Shown here piece after piece: positions 17,964 through 26,169 of a stretch of 64,000 nt of DNA. The position numbers and the translations under genes are program-made. A model generated the notes under the pieces. It was given only the letters and a program-made list of their open reading frames with translations. It made no database searches and was not told the origin of the DNA. The stretch's first letter is position 1. Each line of letters starts with the position of its first letter. Source of the stretch: Proruminimicrobium sp964487915 (lineage in GTDB: Bacteria; Elusimicrobiota; Endomicrobiia; Endomicrobiales; Endomicrobiaceae); NCBI GenBank assembly GCA_964487915.1, contig CAZASN010000001.1, forward strand, positions 496,001-560,000. Direction: 5' to 3'.

Positions 17964-18640
17964 TTTCTCATCCTTTTTATAATTTTTTTATTTTCCGGAG
18001 CCACCCTGTACGATTCGGTTATTTTTTGTAAAGATTTGTTAAAAGTAAAAGTATCAAGACTGTTGTTTTTTAAATATTGTAATGTTATGTCAGGATATTT
18101 TATAAAGGCCGCCGATATTGCCCATGCAGCCGCCATTTTTACATAATAACCGTCGTTTTTTATTTTATCAATTTCTTTCAAAACATCATATATGTAATCG
18201 TCTGTCAAAAAATAGCAAAGCATCATTACAATCACAAATCTGAGTTCAAATTCTTTTTTTGATTTTGAATATTTTTTTATAAAATTCCAGATTTCTTTTC
18301 TGTAGTTTTTGGTTATTTTGAGGCTGCCGCAAAAAATATCGCATACAGCCCAGTTATCTATTTTAGGCAAAAACATTTTAACTTCGCGCAGTATGCCGGC
18401 GATATCGTTTTTTAAATATCCTATAAGAATCGCCTGTATCATAATTTCTTCAAAATATTCGGGTTTTAAAGCAAGATAAACTTCAGATTTATTTTCTTTA
18501 AATATTTCTTTTGCGATTTTACGCACAAGCGGTATTTTAACGCCTATTATGTTTTGTGTTCCGGGACAAAGCGCGGAACTGAATTTTTGGTATTTTTTAT
18601 CTGAAACTTTTAAAAGTTTCTTTAATATCTCATTTTTCAT
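17957..18640 (-). CDS. AlkD-like DNA alkylation repair glycosylase
   Basis: This 227-residue all-helical HEAT-repeat protein belongs to the DNA alkylation repair (AlkD/AlkC) family. The key W-x3-D pair (DNWAVCDIF, the equivalent of W109/D113 of Bacillus cereus AlkD) is intact. So are the ELRF and AAAWAISAAF segments matching the later DNA-contact residues. Family enzymes remove bulky or cationic N3- and N7-alkylated purines without base flipping. It overlaps ogt by 11 bases upstream and nfo by 7 bases downstream, forming a compact alkylation-repair module. Confidence 0.9.
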   Translation of the reverse strand: MKNEILKKLLKVSDKKYQKFSSALCPGTQNIIGVKIPLVRKIAKEIFKENKSEVYLALKPEYFEEIMIQAILIGYLKNDIAGILREVKMFLPKIDNWAVCDIFCGSLKITKNYRKEIWNFIKKYSKSKKEFELRFVIVMMLCYFLTDDYIYDVLKEIDKIKNDGYYVKMAAAWAISAAFIKYPDITLQYLKNNSLDTFTFNKSLQKITESYRVAPENKKIIKRMRKC

Positions 18641-19097
18641 TTTCTAAATCCAGTAAATATTTTTTAATTTTTATTCCGCCGGAATAACCGCCTATATCGC
18701 CGTTTTTCCTTATGACTCTGTGGCACGGAATAAAAATCGGTATAGGATTGCGGCTGTTTACCGTTGCGACGGCTCTGGTATGGGTCGGTTTTGATATATT
18801 TTCTGCCAATTGTAAATATGAAATAGTTGTTCCGTATGGGATTTTTTTTAATTGATTAAGTACGGTTTGCGCATAAACGCTTACCTGCGGATCAAATTTT
18901 AAATTAAAAAATTTAATTTTTTTATTTAAATATAAATTTAACTGCTTTCCGGCATATTTGAGGGTTTTTGATTCAAAAAATAAAAAATCACTTATATTTG
19001 GGGGTTTTTTGAAATATAAATTTGTAATTTTATTATTTTTTTCGGCTATAAAAATTCTGCCTATAGGTGTTTGGTAGGAAAAAATATTCTTATCCAT
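18630..19097 (-). CDS. ogt: Methylated-DNA--protein-cysteine methyltransferase
   Basis: This 155-residue protein is of Ogt/AdaB type. It removes the alkyl group from O6-methylguanine in a suicide reaction. The C-terminal domain carries the active-site motif PCHRV with acceptor Cys125. The helix-turn-helix region (IPYGTTISYLQLAENI) and the downstream NGDIGGYSGG loop are also present. The N-terminal domain is degenerate, as is usual. It follows mreD by 22 bases and overlaps the AlkD gene by 11 bases. Direct reversal and excision repair of alkylation damage are therefore encoded together. Confidence 0.95.
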   Translation of the reverse strand: MDKNIFSYQTPIGRIFIAEKNNKITNLYFKKPPNISDFLFFESKTLKYAGKQLNLYLNKKIKFFNLKFDPQVSVYAQTVLNQLKKIPYGTTISYLQLAENISKPTHTRAVATVNSRNPIPIFIPCHRVIRKNGDIGGYSGGIKIKKYLLDLENEK

Positions 19098-19119
19098 TGT
19101 GTTTTATATATTACAAATT

Positions 19120-19626
19120 TTATTCGTAGAATTTAACGCTGTTTGAATGTTTTTTAAAAAATTTAAGTATTTTAAAAACAACCGGCGTAAGTATAAGGTT
19201 GACTATAAGATAAATAAAAAAATTTGAGTTAAGTTCAATTGATTTTTTTGCAAAATCATTCGGAATCAAAAGATACAACAAGATTAAAAGAAGATGAGTC
19301 GCAATAAGACATACCGACATTATTATAATTTGCGTGGCAATTTGATCTTTATTTAAATTTCGGTTAAATTTACCCGCTATGTATCCAGCTATCGTAAGAC
19401 TTAAAGCCCTGATTCCGAAAATATCCGTAGATAAAATATCCCAGGATAATCCGTATAAAAAACCGGTAAGCTGTCCTTTCATCGGGCCTTTGTTTAAAGC
19501 AACGTATACGACATACATTAAAATGAAATTTGGATAAATTGAATTGCAAACGAAGTATTTCGGTATTACAAACTGTATTATCAGAAGGACTGCATACAAT
19601 AAAAACATCAAAATAATATTTATCAT
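19120..19626 (-). CDS. mreD: Rod-shape determining protein MreD
   Basis: This 168-residue hydrophobic protein has about five membrane helices and directly follows mreC with no gap. The segment KGPMKGQLTGFLYGLSWDILS fits the MreD pattern (G-x-x-x-G-x-x-x-D). MreD is part of the elongasome that links cytoplasmic MreB to the peptidoglycan synthases. In many bacteria pbp2 and rodA follow mreD. Here an ogt gene comes next instead, so those partners must be elsewhere. Confidence 0.88.
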   Translation of the reverse strand: MINIILMFLLYAVLLIIQFVIPKYFVCNSIYPNFILMYVVYVALNKGPMKGQLTGFLYGLSWDILSTDIFGIRALSLTIAGYIAGKFNRNLNKDQIATQIIIMSVCLIATHLLLILLYLLIPNDFAKKSIELNSNFFIYLIVNLILTPVVFKILKFFKKHSNSVKFYE

Positions 19627-20460
19627 TTATTTTGATTCCTCTGCCGGCATTATTACGGCAACTTCATAAATTCTTTGTTTTTGCACGTACGGCAATACCA
19701 GAATTTCGGCATAATCGTCATATGGAGTTTTTGTAATCTCCGAAATTTGTCCTATCGGAATATCGCTGCTGAAAACGGAACTCAGAGGTCCCGTTACAAT
19801 TTCATCGTTTATATTTAGTTTTGAAGATTGAGGAACGTGTAATAGTTTCAGATACCGCGAGTCGGTCCCTTCAATCAAACAGTCAATATCGGCGTTTTTA
19901 ATTTGAACGGGTACGGCAAACAGAGAATTTGTTATCAATGCTATTTTTGCGGTTGAATCATAAACTTCCGCGGTTTTGCCTATTACGCACATTTTGTTGT
20001 CTCTCATTATCGTTACCACAGGCATATCTTTTTTTATGCCGAAGTTTTGTCCTTTGTTTATAATAAGCCATTTATACCAGTGGTCAGGTTCTCTGATTAT
20101 AATGTTTGCGAATAATAATTTAGTTTTTTTCGGCGGCTGTAATGATAATATGTTTTTTAATTTGATATTTTCTTCAAGAACCGACTGATAATCGCGTAAT
20201 TGTTCCGTCAATAATACGATTTGCCCGCGCAATATTATGTTTTCCTGGTAAACGCGGAAAATATTTGACATATTTGTTATAAATTTATTTGAACTTGAAA
20301 ACGAATCTGAAGCAAATTGTATCCCGGGTGTTAAAAAATGATACGTTAAGTTTCTTAAAATCGTAACAGGCTGCGAAATTCTTGCAAAAATTAACATCAA
20401 CGATAACAATATAAGAACGAAAAAAACCTTATTTACTGCTTTATTATCGTTATTTTTCAT
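19627..20460 (-). CDS. mreC: Rod-shape determining protein MreC
   Basis: This 277-residue protein has one N-terminal membrane helix (about residues 10-27). A coiled coil follows (about 65-105, YQENIILRGQIVLLTEQLRDYQ), and then the periplasmic MreC double beta-barrel domain starting near NIIIREPDHWYKWLIINKG. It dimerises in the periplasm and couples MreB filaments to cell-wall synthases. It starts 12 bases after mreB and abuts mreD. Confidence 0.94.
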   Translation of the reverse strand: MKNNDNKAVNKVFFVLILLSLMLIFARISQPVTILRNLTYHFLTPGIQFASDSFSSSNKFITNMSNIFRVYQENIILRGQIVLLTEQLRDYQSVLEENIKLKNILSLQPPKKTKLLFANIIIREPDHWYKWLIINKGQNFGIKKDMPVVTIMRDNKMCVIGKTAEVYDSTAKIALITNSLFAVPVQIKNADIDCLIEGTDSRYLKLLHVPQSSKLNINDEIVTGPLSSVFSSDIPIGQISEITKTPYDDYAEILVLPYVQKQRIYEVAVIMPAEESK

Positions 20461-20472
20461 GATTGCCTGAAA

Positions 20473-21504
20473 CTAAATAAGATTTCGTTTTTCAGCCAAT
20501 TTGATATTATCCAATTCTTCCAGATAAATACCGGTTCCTCTTACTACGCATGTTAAAGGATCATCGGCTATATTTATAGGCAGTTCCGTTTCCTGAGCCA
20601 GCAGTTCCGGAAATCCTCTGAGAAGCGCTCCGCCGCCCGCTAAAACTATGCCTCTGTCAACCAGATCAGCCGCTAATTCCGCCGGCGTTTCCTCAAGCGT
20701 ATCTTTTATAACTTCAATAATTGTTTTTACCGGTTCGGATAAAGCGGATCTTACTTCTTCTGATGTAACTAAAATCGTTTTTGGAAGCCCCGTAACCTGA
20801 TCTCTTCCTTTTACTTCCATTGTCAGTTCTTCGTCCATCGGGAAAACCGATCCGATTTCCATTTTAACTACTTCCGCGGTATTTTCTCCGATGAGTAAGT
20901 TATATTTTCTTCTGAAATATTGTACTATGGCTTCATCCATCTCGTCTCCGGCTACGTCTACCGCTTTTGAAACAACCATTCCGCCCAAAGAAATCACGGC
21001 CACGTCGGTGGTGCCACCTCCGATGTCAACGATCATGCTTCCTTCCGGTTCCTGTATGGGAATACCGGCGCCGATTGCCGCCGCCATAGGCTCTTCTATA
21101 AGATAAACTTCTCTTGCTCCGGCCTGTTCGGCTGATTCTTTTACCGCTCTTCTTTCAACTTCCGTTATTCCGGAAGGAATTCCTATAACGATTCTCGGAT
21201 GGAGCAAACTTTTTGATTTATTAATTTTCTTTATAAAGTAGCGGATCATTTTTTCGGTAGCCGCAAAATCCGCTATTACTCCGTTTCTAAGAGGACGTAC
21301 GGCAACGATATTTGCCGGAGTTTTACCCAACATTTTTTTTGCTTCTGTTCCTATGGCGAGCACATTTTTCGTGTCTTTATCCATTGCGACGACAGAAGGT
21401 TCCGTTAAAACAACGCCCTGTCCTTTTACATAAACTAATACTGCCGCGGTTCCTAGATCAATTCCCATGTCGTTTGAAAACAATTTGAATAACCAATTAA
21501 ACAT
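20473..21504 (-). CDS. mreB: Rod-shape determining actin homologue MreB
   Basis: This 343-residue actin-fold ATPase forms membrane-bound filaments that guide rod-shaped wall growth. The N-terminal amphipathic helix (MFNWLFKLFSN) suits membrane binding. Phosphate-2 (IVDIGGGTTDVAVIS) and the adenosine loop (IVLAGGGALLRGFPELL) are standard. The phosphate-1 loop reads IDLGTAAVLVY, with Ala21-Val22 where most MreB proteins have Asn-Thr. A good GAAGAAGG site lies 6 bases upstream of the ATG, and a TATAAT box lies at 21549-21544. It heads a nine-gene co-directional series. Confidence 0.97.
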   Translation of the reverse strand: MFNWLFKLFSNDMGIDLGTAAVLVYVKGQGVVLTEPSVVAMDKDTKNVLAIGTEAKKMLGKTPANIVAVRPLRNGVIADFAATEKMIRYFIKKINKSKSLLHPRIVIGIPSGITEVERRAVKESAEQAGAREVYLIEEPMAAAIGAGIPIQEPEGSMIVDIGGGTTDVAVISLGGMVVSKAVDVAGDEMDEAIVQYFRRKYNLLIGENTAEVVKMEIGSVFPMDEELTMEVKGRDQVTGLPKTILVTSEEVRSALSEPVKTIIEVIKDTLEETPAELAADLVDRGIVLAGGGALLRGFPELLAQETELPINIADDPLTCVVRGTGIYLEELDNIKLAEKRNLI

Positions 21505-21543
21505 TTTATACCTTCTTCAAAATAATATTTATTAACTGCCGGA

Positions 21544-21549
21544 ATTATA
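21544..21549 (-). promoter_or_regulatory. Possible -10 box of the mreB operon
   Basis: TATAAT on the minus strand lies about 40 bases upstream of the mreB ATG. No convincing -35 box is visible 16-18 bases further upstream. The region up to the tRNA promoter is otherwise A+T-rich without structure. Confidence 0.4.
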
Positions 21550-21609
21550 CAAAATATTTATAAAAAAAGATATAAAGATGTTTTATCGTTAAAAACGGCT
21601 GATTTTAAA

Positions 21610-21638
21610 TTGACAAATTACTAATATTTTTGTATTCT
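21610..21638 (+). promoter_or_regulatory. Promoter of tRNA-Thr
   Basis: A consensus -35 TTGACA (21610-21615), a 17-base spacer and -10 TATTCT (21633-21638) lie about 25 bases upstream of the tRNA 5' end. This suits a strong constitutive tRNA promoter that could read on into the histidine-kinase gene. Confidence 0.75.
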
Positions 21639-21663
21639 TTCACACGTTCAGTATCAATGCAGT

Positions 21664-21736
21664 GCCGACGTAGCTCAGTTGGTAGAGCAACGGTTTTGTA
21701 AACCGTTGGTCGGAGGTTCAAGTCCTCTCGTCGGCT
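21664..21736 (+). tRNA. tRNA-Thr (anticodon UGU)
   Basis: This is a 73-base cloverleaf. Acceptor arm GCCGACG pairs with CGTCGGC, and the D arm is GCTC/GAGC with loop AGTTGGTA. Anticodon stem ACGGT/ACCGT encloses the loop TTTGTAA, giving anticodon TGT, which reads ACA. The T arm is GGAGG/CCTCT (last pair G-T) with loop TTCAAGT. The discriminator is U, and CCA is not encoded, so the nucleotidyltransferase at 39009 or an equivalent must add it. Confidence 0.97.
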
Positions 21737-21782
21737 GATGACTTTTCTTAAGGCTGTATAAAAATTCTAAAAAAGTGAGCTT

Positions 21783-23339
21783 ATGAAAAAAAGAGTAAGT
21801 TTCAGCCTAGGTTTTAAGTTTACGATAGCAATATCGGTAGTTATAATTCTCACATCCGTAATATTGACATGGTTTTTTGTTAAGGGGCAGACGTTGCTTC
21901 TTAAAAGTTTTGTTGAAAACAGAGCCGTTATTTTGGCCCATTCCCTTGCTACGTCAAGCGAATACGGCGTTCTTGCCCAAAGCAGAGAATTTCTTTCGCA
22001 TTTAACCAAAATTACCATAAAAGAAGAAGATGTTCTGTACGCTCTTATATATGACGATAAAGGCGACGTATTGTCCGATACGACCGTATCAGACAGTTCT
22101 GTTTATAATTATTTGAACGATGCGGATAAAAAACAGTTTGATTTGACTTCGTTAAAAGAAAGCGGCACGCAGAAAAATATTATTTTTATATCCAACGTTG
22201 GTGAAATTATTGAAGTTATCGTTCCTATTTTATCATATGATTCTTCAACCGGAATCAATCCGGGCGACGACGCTAACGTAGTAGGCGTAGTGCGCGTAGG
22301 TCTTACGCTTGAAAGAATAAAATATCAGATTAAAGAAATTACAAAAAATATTCTTTTCTTGACGATAGTCGTTATTTTTGCCGGTATTATCATTTCGTCT
22401 TTCCTGATAAAAATACTGATAAAACCTATAGATTATTTAATGGTTGGAACAAATAAAATAGCAAACGGCGATTTAACTTACAGAATTCCGTTGATTTCCA
22501 GAGATGAGTTCAGAAATCTTTCAATATCTTTTAATTCAATGGCCGCCGATATTGAAGTTAAAATAAAAGAATTAAACAAAGAGAAAAAAGAACTGTTGAA
22601 TCTTAAAGTCGCTTTTGAAGAAAGAAGCCAGGAGCTTGAGGAAACGCTGGATAAAGTTCAAAGCATACAGCAGGATCTTATACGTTCCGAAAAATTCGCG
22701 ACTGTCGGACGTCTTGCTTCTTCTGTCGCGCACGAACTCAGAAATCCTCTGGCAAGCATTAAAAATATATCCTACTTTCTTTCAAAACTCGGAGCTTTTG
22801 CGGACGATAAATCAAGACAGATGGTTGAAATGCTGTCATCCGAAGTTTTAAGGGCAAATAAAATCATTACCGAACTTCTTGATTATTCAAAAACAAGGAA
22901 ATTGAGCAAATTTGACATTGATATAGATACTTTTATTGAGAAAGCGGTACAAACCGTCACTCTTGCGGAAAATATAAAACTCGTTCTTAATCTTGAATCA
23001 TTTAAAGCAATGATAGATCCCGACAGAATCACGCAGGTTCTTGTAAATTTGATTTCAAACGCCAGAGACGCAATGCCTCAAAACGGCGGAGTTATAACAG
23101 TAGCGGCGAAAAAAACAGACGAGGATTCTTTTATTATATCTGTTGAAGATAATGCGTGCGGAATAGATCCGGAATCATTAAAGCGTATATTTGAGCCGTT
23201 GTTTACCACAAAGCTGAAAGGAATAGGTTTAGGTCTTCCGATAGTAAAAGAAATCGTTGAGGCGCATAACGGACAAATTACGGTAGAAAGCACTATAAAC
23301 GTCGGGACGGTATTTACAATTAAACTTCCCATAGCTTAA
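21783..23339 (+). CDS. Membrane sensor histidine kinase
   Basis: This 518-residue protein has a membrane helix near residues 12-33, then a periplasmic sensor domain (about 34-185) of mixed alpha/beta type. A second helix (about 187-208) and a HAMP domain (about 208-260) follow. Next come a coiled coil and HisKA with the H-box SVAHELRNPLASIKN (phosphoacceptor His317). An HATPase domain with N box LVNLISNARDAM and G boxes closes the protein. It lies 46 bases downstream of tRNA-Thr. A response regulator follows after 9 bases and a second kinase after that. The signal is unknown. Confidence 0.93.
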   Translation: MKKRVSFSLGFKFTIAISVVIILTSVILTWFFVKGQTLLLKSFVENRAVILAHSLATSSEYGVLAQSREFLSHLTKITIKEEDVLYALIYDDKGDVLSDTTVSDSSVYNYLNDADKKQFDLTSLKESGTQKNIIFISNVGEIIEVIVPILSYDSSTGINPGDDANVVGVVRVGLTLERIKYQIKEITKNILFLTIVVIFAGIIISSFLIKILIKPIDYLMVGTNKIANGDLTYRIPLISRDEFRNLSISFNSMAADIEVKIKELNKEKKELLNLKVAFEERSQELEETLDKVQSIQQDLIRSEKFATVGRLASSVAHELRNPLASIKNISYFLSKLGAFADDKSRQMVEMLSSEVLRANKIITELLDYSKTRKLSKFDIDIDTFIEKAVQTVTLAENIKLVLNLESFKAMIDPDRITQVLVNLISNARDAMPQNGGVITVAAKKTDEDSFIISVEDNACGIDPESLKRIFEPLFTTKLKGIGLGLPIVKEIVEAHNGQITVESTINVGTVFTIKLPIA

Positions 23340-23348
23340 AGGAATATT

Positions 23349-24419
23349 ATGAAATCGGGGAAAATAAAAATATTGATAGTTGACGACGAAGACGCTTTAA
23401 GGTTTTCTTTGGCAAGTATCTTGGAATTGGAAGGCTATGAAGTTCAGTCGGCTTCAAACGGATTTGAAGCCGTTGAAATTGCCTCAAAAGAATCATTTGA
23501 TATTTTAATCTCGGATATAAGAATGCCCGGGATGACAGGTACGGAAGCTTTTCAGAAAATAAGAAAAATACAACCTAATATTATCGGCATAATGATGACG
23601 GCTTACGCTTTAAACGACCTTATTACGCAGGCTTTAAACGCCGGAGCATTTACCTGTCTGTCAAAACCTTTTGAAGTGGAAACGGTTTTGTCAACCATAT
23701 CGGATGTTATATCAAGGCCTTTTGCCGTTGTTGTTGACGACGATGAACAATTGAATACGAAGTTTCTCGCATACTTGAAAAACAGCGGGTTAAATGTTGC
23801 AACCGCTCAAAAGGATGTGGAGAAAATATCGTTTATGCTGAAACACAAACCGGATGTTCTTATATTCGGATTAGACGAAGATTTCAAAGCAAGCAAATTA
23901 TTGTTCCAAAATTTAAAAGATTTGATAGGCACTGTTCCTAAAGTTATAGTTGTATATGACGAATCCGACGCCGCAAATATAGACGATATTAAAAAATTGG
24001 GGATAGCCAATTTTGTGAAGAAACCTATCAACGTAAAGGATGTTTTTCTGTTTCTTGATAAAGGTAAACGAAAAATAAACGTAGCAATGATCAATATGAA
24101 CGACGAAGAGTTTGTGGAATTAAAATCTCTTTTGTTAAAAGAGGGATTTAATTTATTTCAATACGGAACGGCGAATGATTTTTTTGACGAATTAAAAGAT
24201 TGTTTTTTTGATGCGGTTTTGATAAATACTCCCATTGAAAAAGATGTTGCTTCTTTTCATGATAAATTGCAGCAGGAAATGCCGAATTTAGGCGCGATAT
24301 ACGTGCTTAATTCCAAGGCCGATATTGATACCGTCGCAAGAAAAGCGTGTTTTTATACCATAAAACCGCTGGATATTGATAAAGTAGTCAATCTGATACA
24401 TCAAATAACAAAAGAATAA
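23349..24419 (+). CDS. Response regulator with one active and two degenerate receiver-like domains
   Basis: This 356-residue protein appears to be three receiver folds in a row with no DNA-binding or enzymatic output. Domain 1 (about 6-118) is complete: acidic pair VDDED, phosphoacceptor Asp56 in ISDIRMPG and a conserved Lys-Pro. Domain 2 (about 123-232) begins VVVDDDEQ but has Gly174 where the Asp should be (LIFGLDED). Domain 3 (about 238-354) has Asn293 in that place (VLINTPIE) while keeping IKP near the end. It lies between two histidine-kinase genes. It may act as a phosphorylation-dependent adaptor or phosphate sink. Confidence 0.85.
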   Translation: MKSGKIKILIVDDEDALRFSLASILELEGYEVQSASNGFEAVEIASKESFDILISDIRMPGMTGTEAFQKIRKIQPNIIGIMMTAYALNDLITQALNAGAFTCLSKPFEVETVLSTISDVISRPFAVVVDDDEQLNTKFLAYLKNSGLNVATAQKDVEKISFMLKHKPDVLIFGLDEDFKASKLLFQNLKDLIGTVPKVIVVYDESDAANIDDIKKLGIANFVKKPINVKDVFLFLDKGKRKINVAMINMNDEEFVELKSLLLKEGFNLFQYGTANDFFDELKDCFFDAVLINTPIEKDVASFHDKLQQEMPNLGAIYVLNSKADIDTVARKACFYTIKPLDIDKVVNLIHQITKE

Positions 24420-24421
24420 GA

Positions 24422-25114
24422 ATGGAAGAAAAAAAATATACTTTTACCAAGAAAGAATTAAACGCCGAGAAATCTAAGGCAATCGGAAGATTTGCCTCGA
24501 TCGCTTCCCATGATCTTAAAAATGTTTTGGGCAGTTTGCTGAATATGTCGTATTATTTCACAAAAGTCTTGAAAGTTGAAGGGGAAATGCCCAATAAAAT
24601 GTTGGGTTTATTATCATCCGAGATTAAAAAACTGAATACCACCGTAACAGAACTTTTGGATATGACCAGAGTAAAACAGCTGACAAAAGAAAGCTGCGAT
24701 TTGTTTGACATAGTTACGAAATCAATAGAGAATTCAAAAGCGGAAGGAATAGATTTTGAGACGGATTTAATACATGTTAAAATACACGCCGATGTTTTGA
24801 GAATGACGCAGGTTTTTTCAAATATTATCAAAAACGCAAAAGACGCAATGCAAAATAAAGGAAAAATTTCGGTTAAAATGTTTTTGAATGAAAATTTTGC
24901 GGATGTCGTGATTACCGATGAAGGCATAGGCATGGATGAAGAAACTCTTGAAAATTGTTTTGACCCTTTATTTACTACAAAAGCGACAAAAGCGGTCGGA
25001 ATGGGTTTGACGGTTTCTTTACAGATTATTGAAATGCACGGCGGAAAAATAAGAATTGAAACTGAAAAAGGCAACGGCTGTTCCGTTTACATAACCCTTC
25101 CTGTCGTAAAATAA
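24422..25114 (+). CDS. Soluble histidine kinase lacking a sensor domain
   Basis: This 230-residue protein consists only of HisKA (H-box ASIASHDLKNVLGSLLN, phosphoacceptor His30) and HATPase_c. The ATP site has N box FSNIIKNAKDAM, G1 VITDEGIGMDEE and G2 KAVGMGLTVSL. No membrane helix or PAS domain is present. It follows the triple-receiver gene by 2 bases, so the two are probably made together. The kinase may be controlled through binding to one of the receiver-like domains. Its 3' end lies 5 bases from the convergent tilS stop. Confidence 0.9.
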   Translation: MEEKKYTFTKKELNAEKSKAIGRFASIASHDLKNVLGSLLNMSYYFTKVLKVEGEMPNKMLGLLSSEIKKLNTTVTELLDMTRVKQLTKESCDLFDIVTKSIENSKAEGIDFETDLIHVKIHADVLRMTQVFSNIIKNAKDAMQNKGKISVKMFLNENFADVVITDEGIGMDEETLENCFDPLFTTKATKAVGMGLTVSLQIIEMHGGKIRIETEKGNGCSVYITLPVVK

Positions 25115-25119
25115 AAAAA

Positions 25120-26091
25120 TTATTTTTTTATAAATGATATTTTGTTGCCGCTTTTTTTGACAATCCACTGTTTGTTGAGAATATAGGCGGCATCTTTCTT
25201 AGAACCGATCCATTTTATGATTCCATTTATGTGGTTTGAATCTTTTTTAACCGGCATAACATTTTTTAATATTCTGTATTTTATGACATCGTCGGAATTT
25301 GAGAAAGATTTCAGGCATACGGTTATTTGATTTTTTGATATTTTCGCATTTTTTAAAATAAAACTTGCCGTTTTTTTATCAAAATAGGCGTTTTCCCTTG
25401 CAATTATTTTTGATAGTTCAAAAAAATGTTCCGTTACAAGAGGATTTATTTTTTTCAGTTCAGGCAGTATATTTAATCTTATTTTGTTTCTAGTATAGTC
25501 CTGCGAGAAATTGGACTTGTCCGTGCAAAATTTTAATTTTTGTTTTTTTGCGTGCAATTCTATAAGGTCTCTTGAGACTGACAACAGCGGGCGTATTACG
25601 GAAATATTTTTATCCAATTTCCTTGAAACTGGAATACCCGCAAGCCCTTCGCTGCCCGTGCCTCTGATGAGCCACATTAAAATAGTTTCGGCCTGATCGT
25701 TCATATTATGAGCCGTTGCGATTTTGCCGCATTTTTCGGTTTTTGCGATATTAACGAGATGTAAATATCTTAACTGCCTGCCGGCTGTTTCAACCGATAT
25801 ATTATTTTTTAAAGCAAAATTTTTTGTATCCAGATTTTTTGAAATAAACCTGATATTTCTGAGTTTTGAAAATTTTTCAACCAGTTTAGTTTCTTTTACG
25901 GATTCTTTTCTGAGATTATGGTTAAAATTTACTACCGTAAGATCAATGTCCATGCTTTTTTTTAATCTGTAAAAAAGATCGGCCATGACGATTGAGTCCG
26001 CGCCTCCTGAAACGGCAAGAATTATTTTATCGCCGTTTGAGACCAGATTATTTTCTGTTATATGATTTTTAAAAATTTGCCATATTAACAT
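25120..26091 (-). CDS. tilS: tRNA(Ile)-lysidine synthase
   Basis: This protein of about 323 residues carries the N-type ATP-pyrophosphatase PP-loop ILAVSGGADSIVMADLF and the family segments NFNHNLR and TAHNMNDQAETILMWLIRGTG. TilS converts C34 of the minor tRNA-Ile(CAU) to lysidine so that it reads AUA. That matters in an A+T-rich genome. A TTG 21 bases upstream is in frame, but it lies at the -10 region (TATAAT at 26109-26104) and is rejected as the start. The ATG at 26091 has no clear ribosome-binding site. The C-terminal part is shorter than in E. coli TilS (432 residues). Confidence 0.9.
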   Translation of the reverse strand: MLIWQIFKNHITENNLVSNGDKIILAVSGGADSIVMADLFYRLKKSMDIDLTVVNFNHNLRKESVKETKLVEKFSKLRNIRFISKNLDTKNFALKNNISVETAGRQLRYLHLVNIAKTEKCGKIATAHNMNDQAETILMWLIRGTGSEGLAGIPVSRKLDKNISVIRPLLSVSRDLIELHAKKQKLKFCTDKSNFSQDYTRNKIRLNILPELKKINPLVTEHFFELSKIIARENAYFDKKTASFILKNAKISKNQITVCLKSFSNSDDVIKYRILKNVMPVKKDSNHINGIIKWIGSKKDAAYILNKQWIVKKSGNKISFIKK

Positions 26092-26169
26092 AATTGTTAT
26101 AATATTATACAATATACGCGATATTTTTGATATAATGAACGCTATGATATCATATGTTTGGAGTTTTAA

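Noticed and set aside
24553..25074. Minus-strand open frame of 173 codons over the second histidine kinase
   Set aside because: It is opposite intact HATPase motifs and has no family features.
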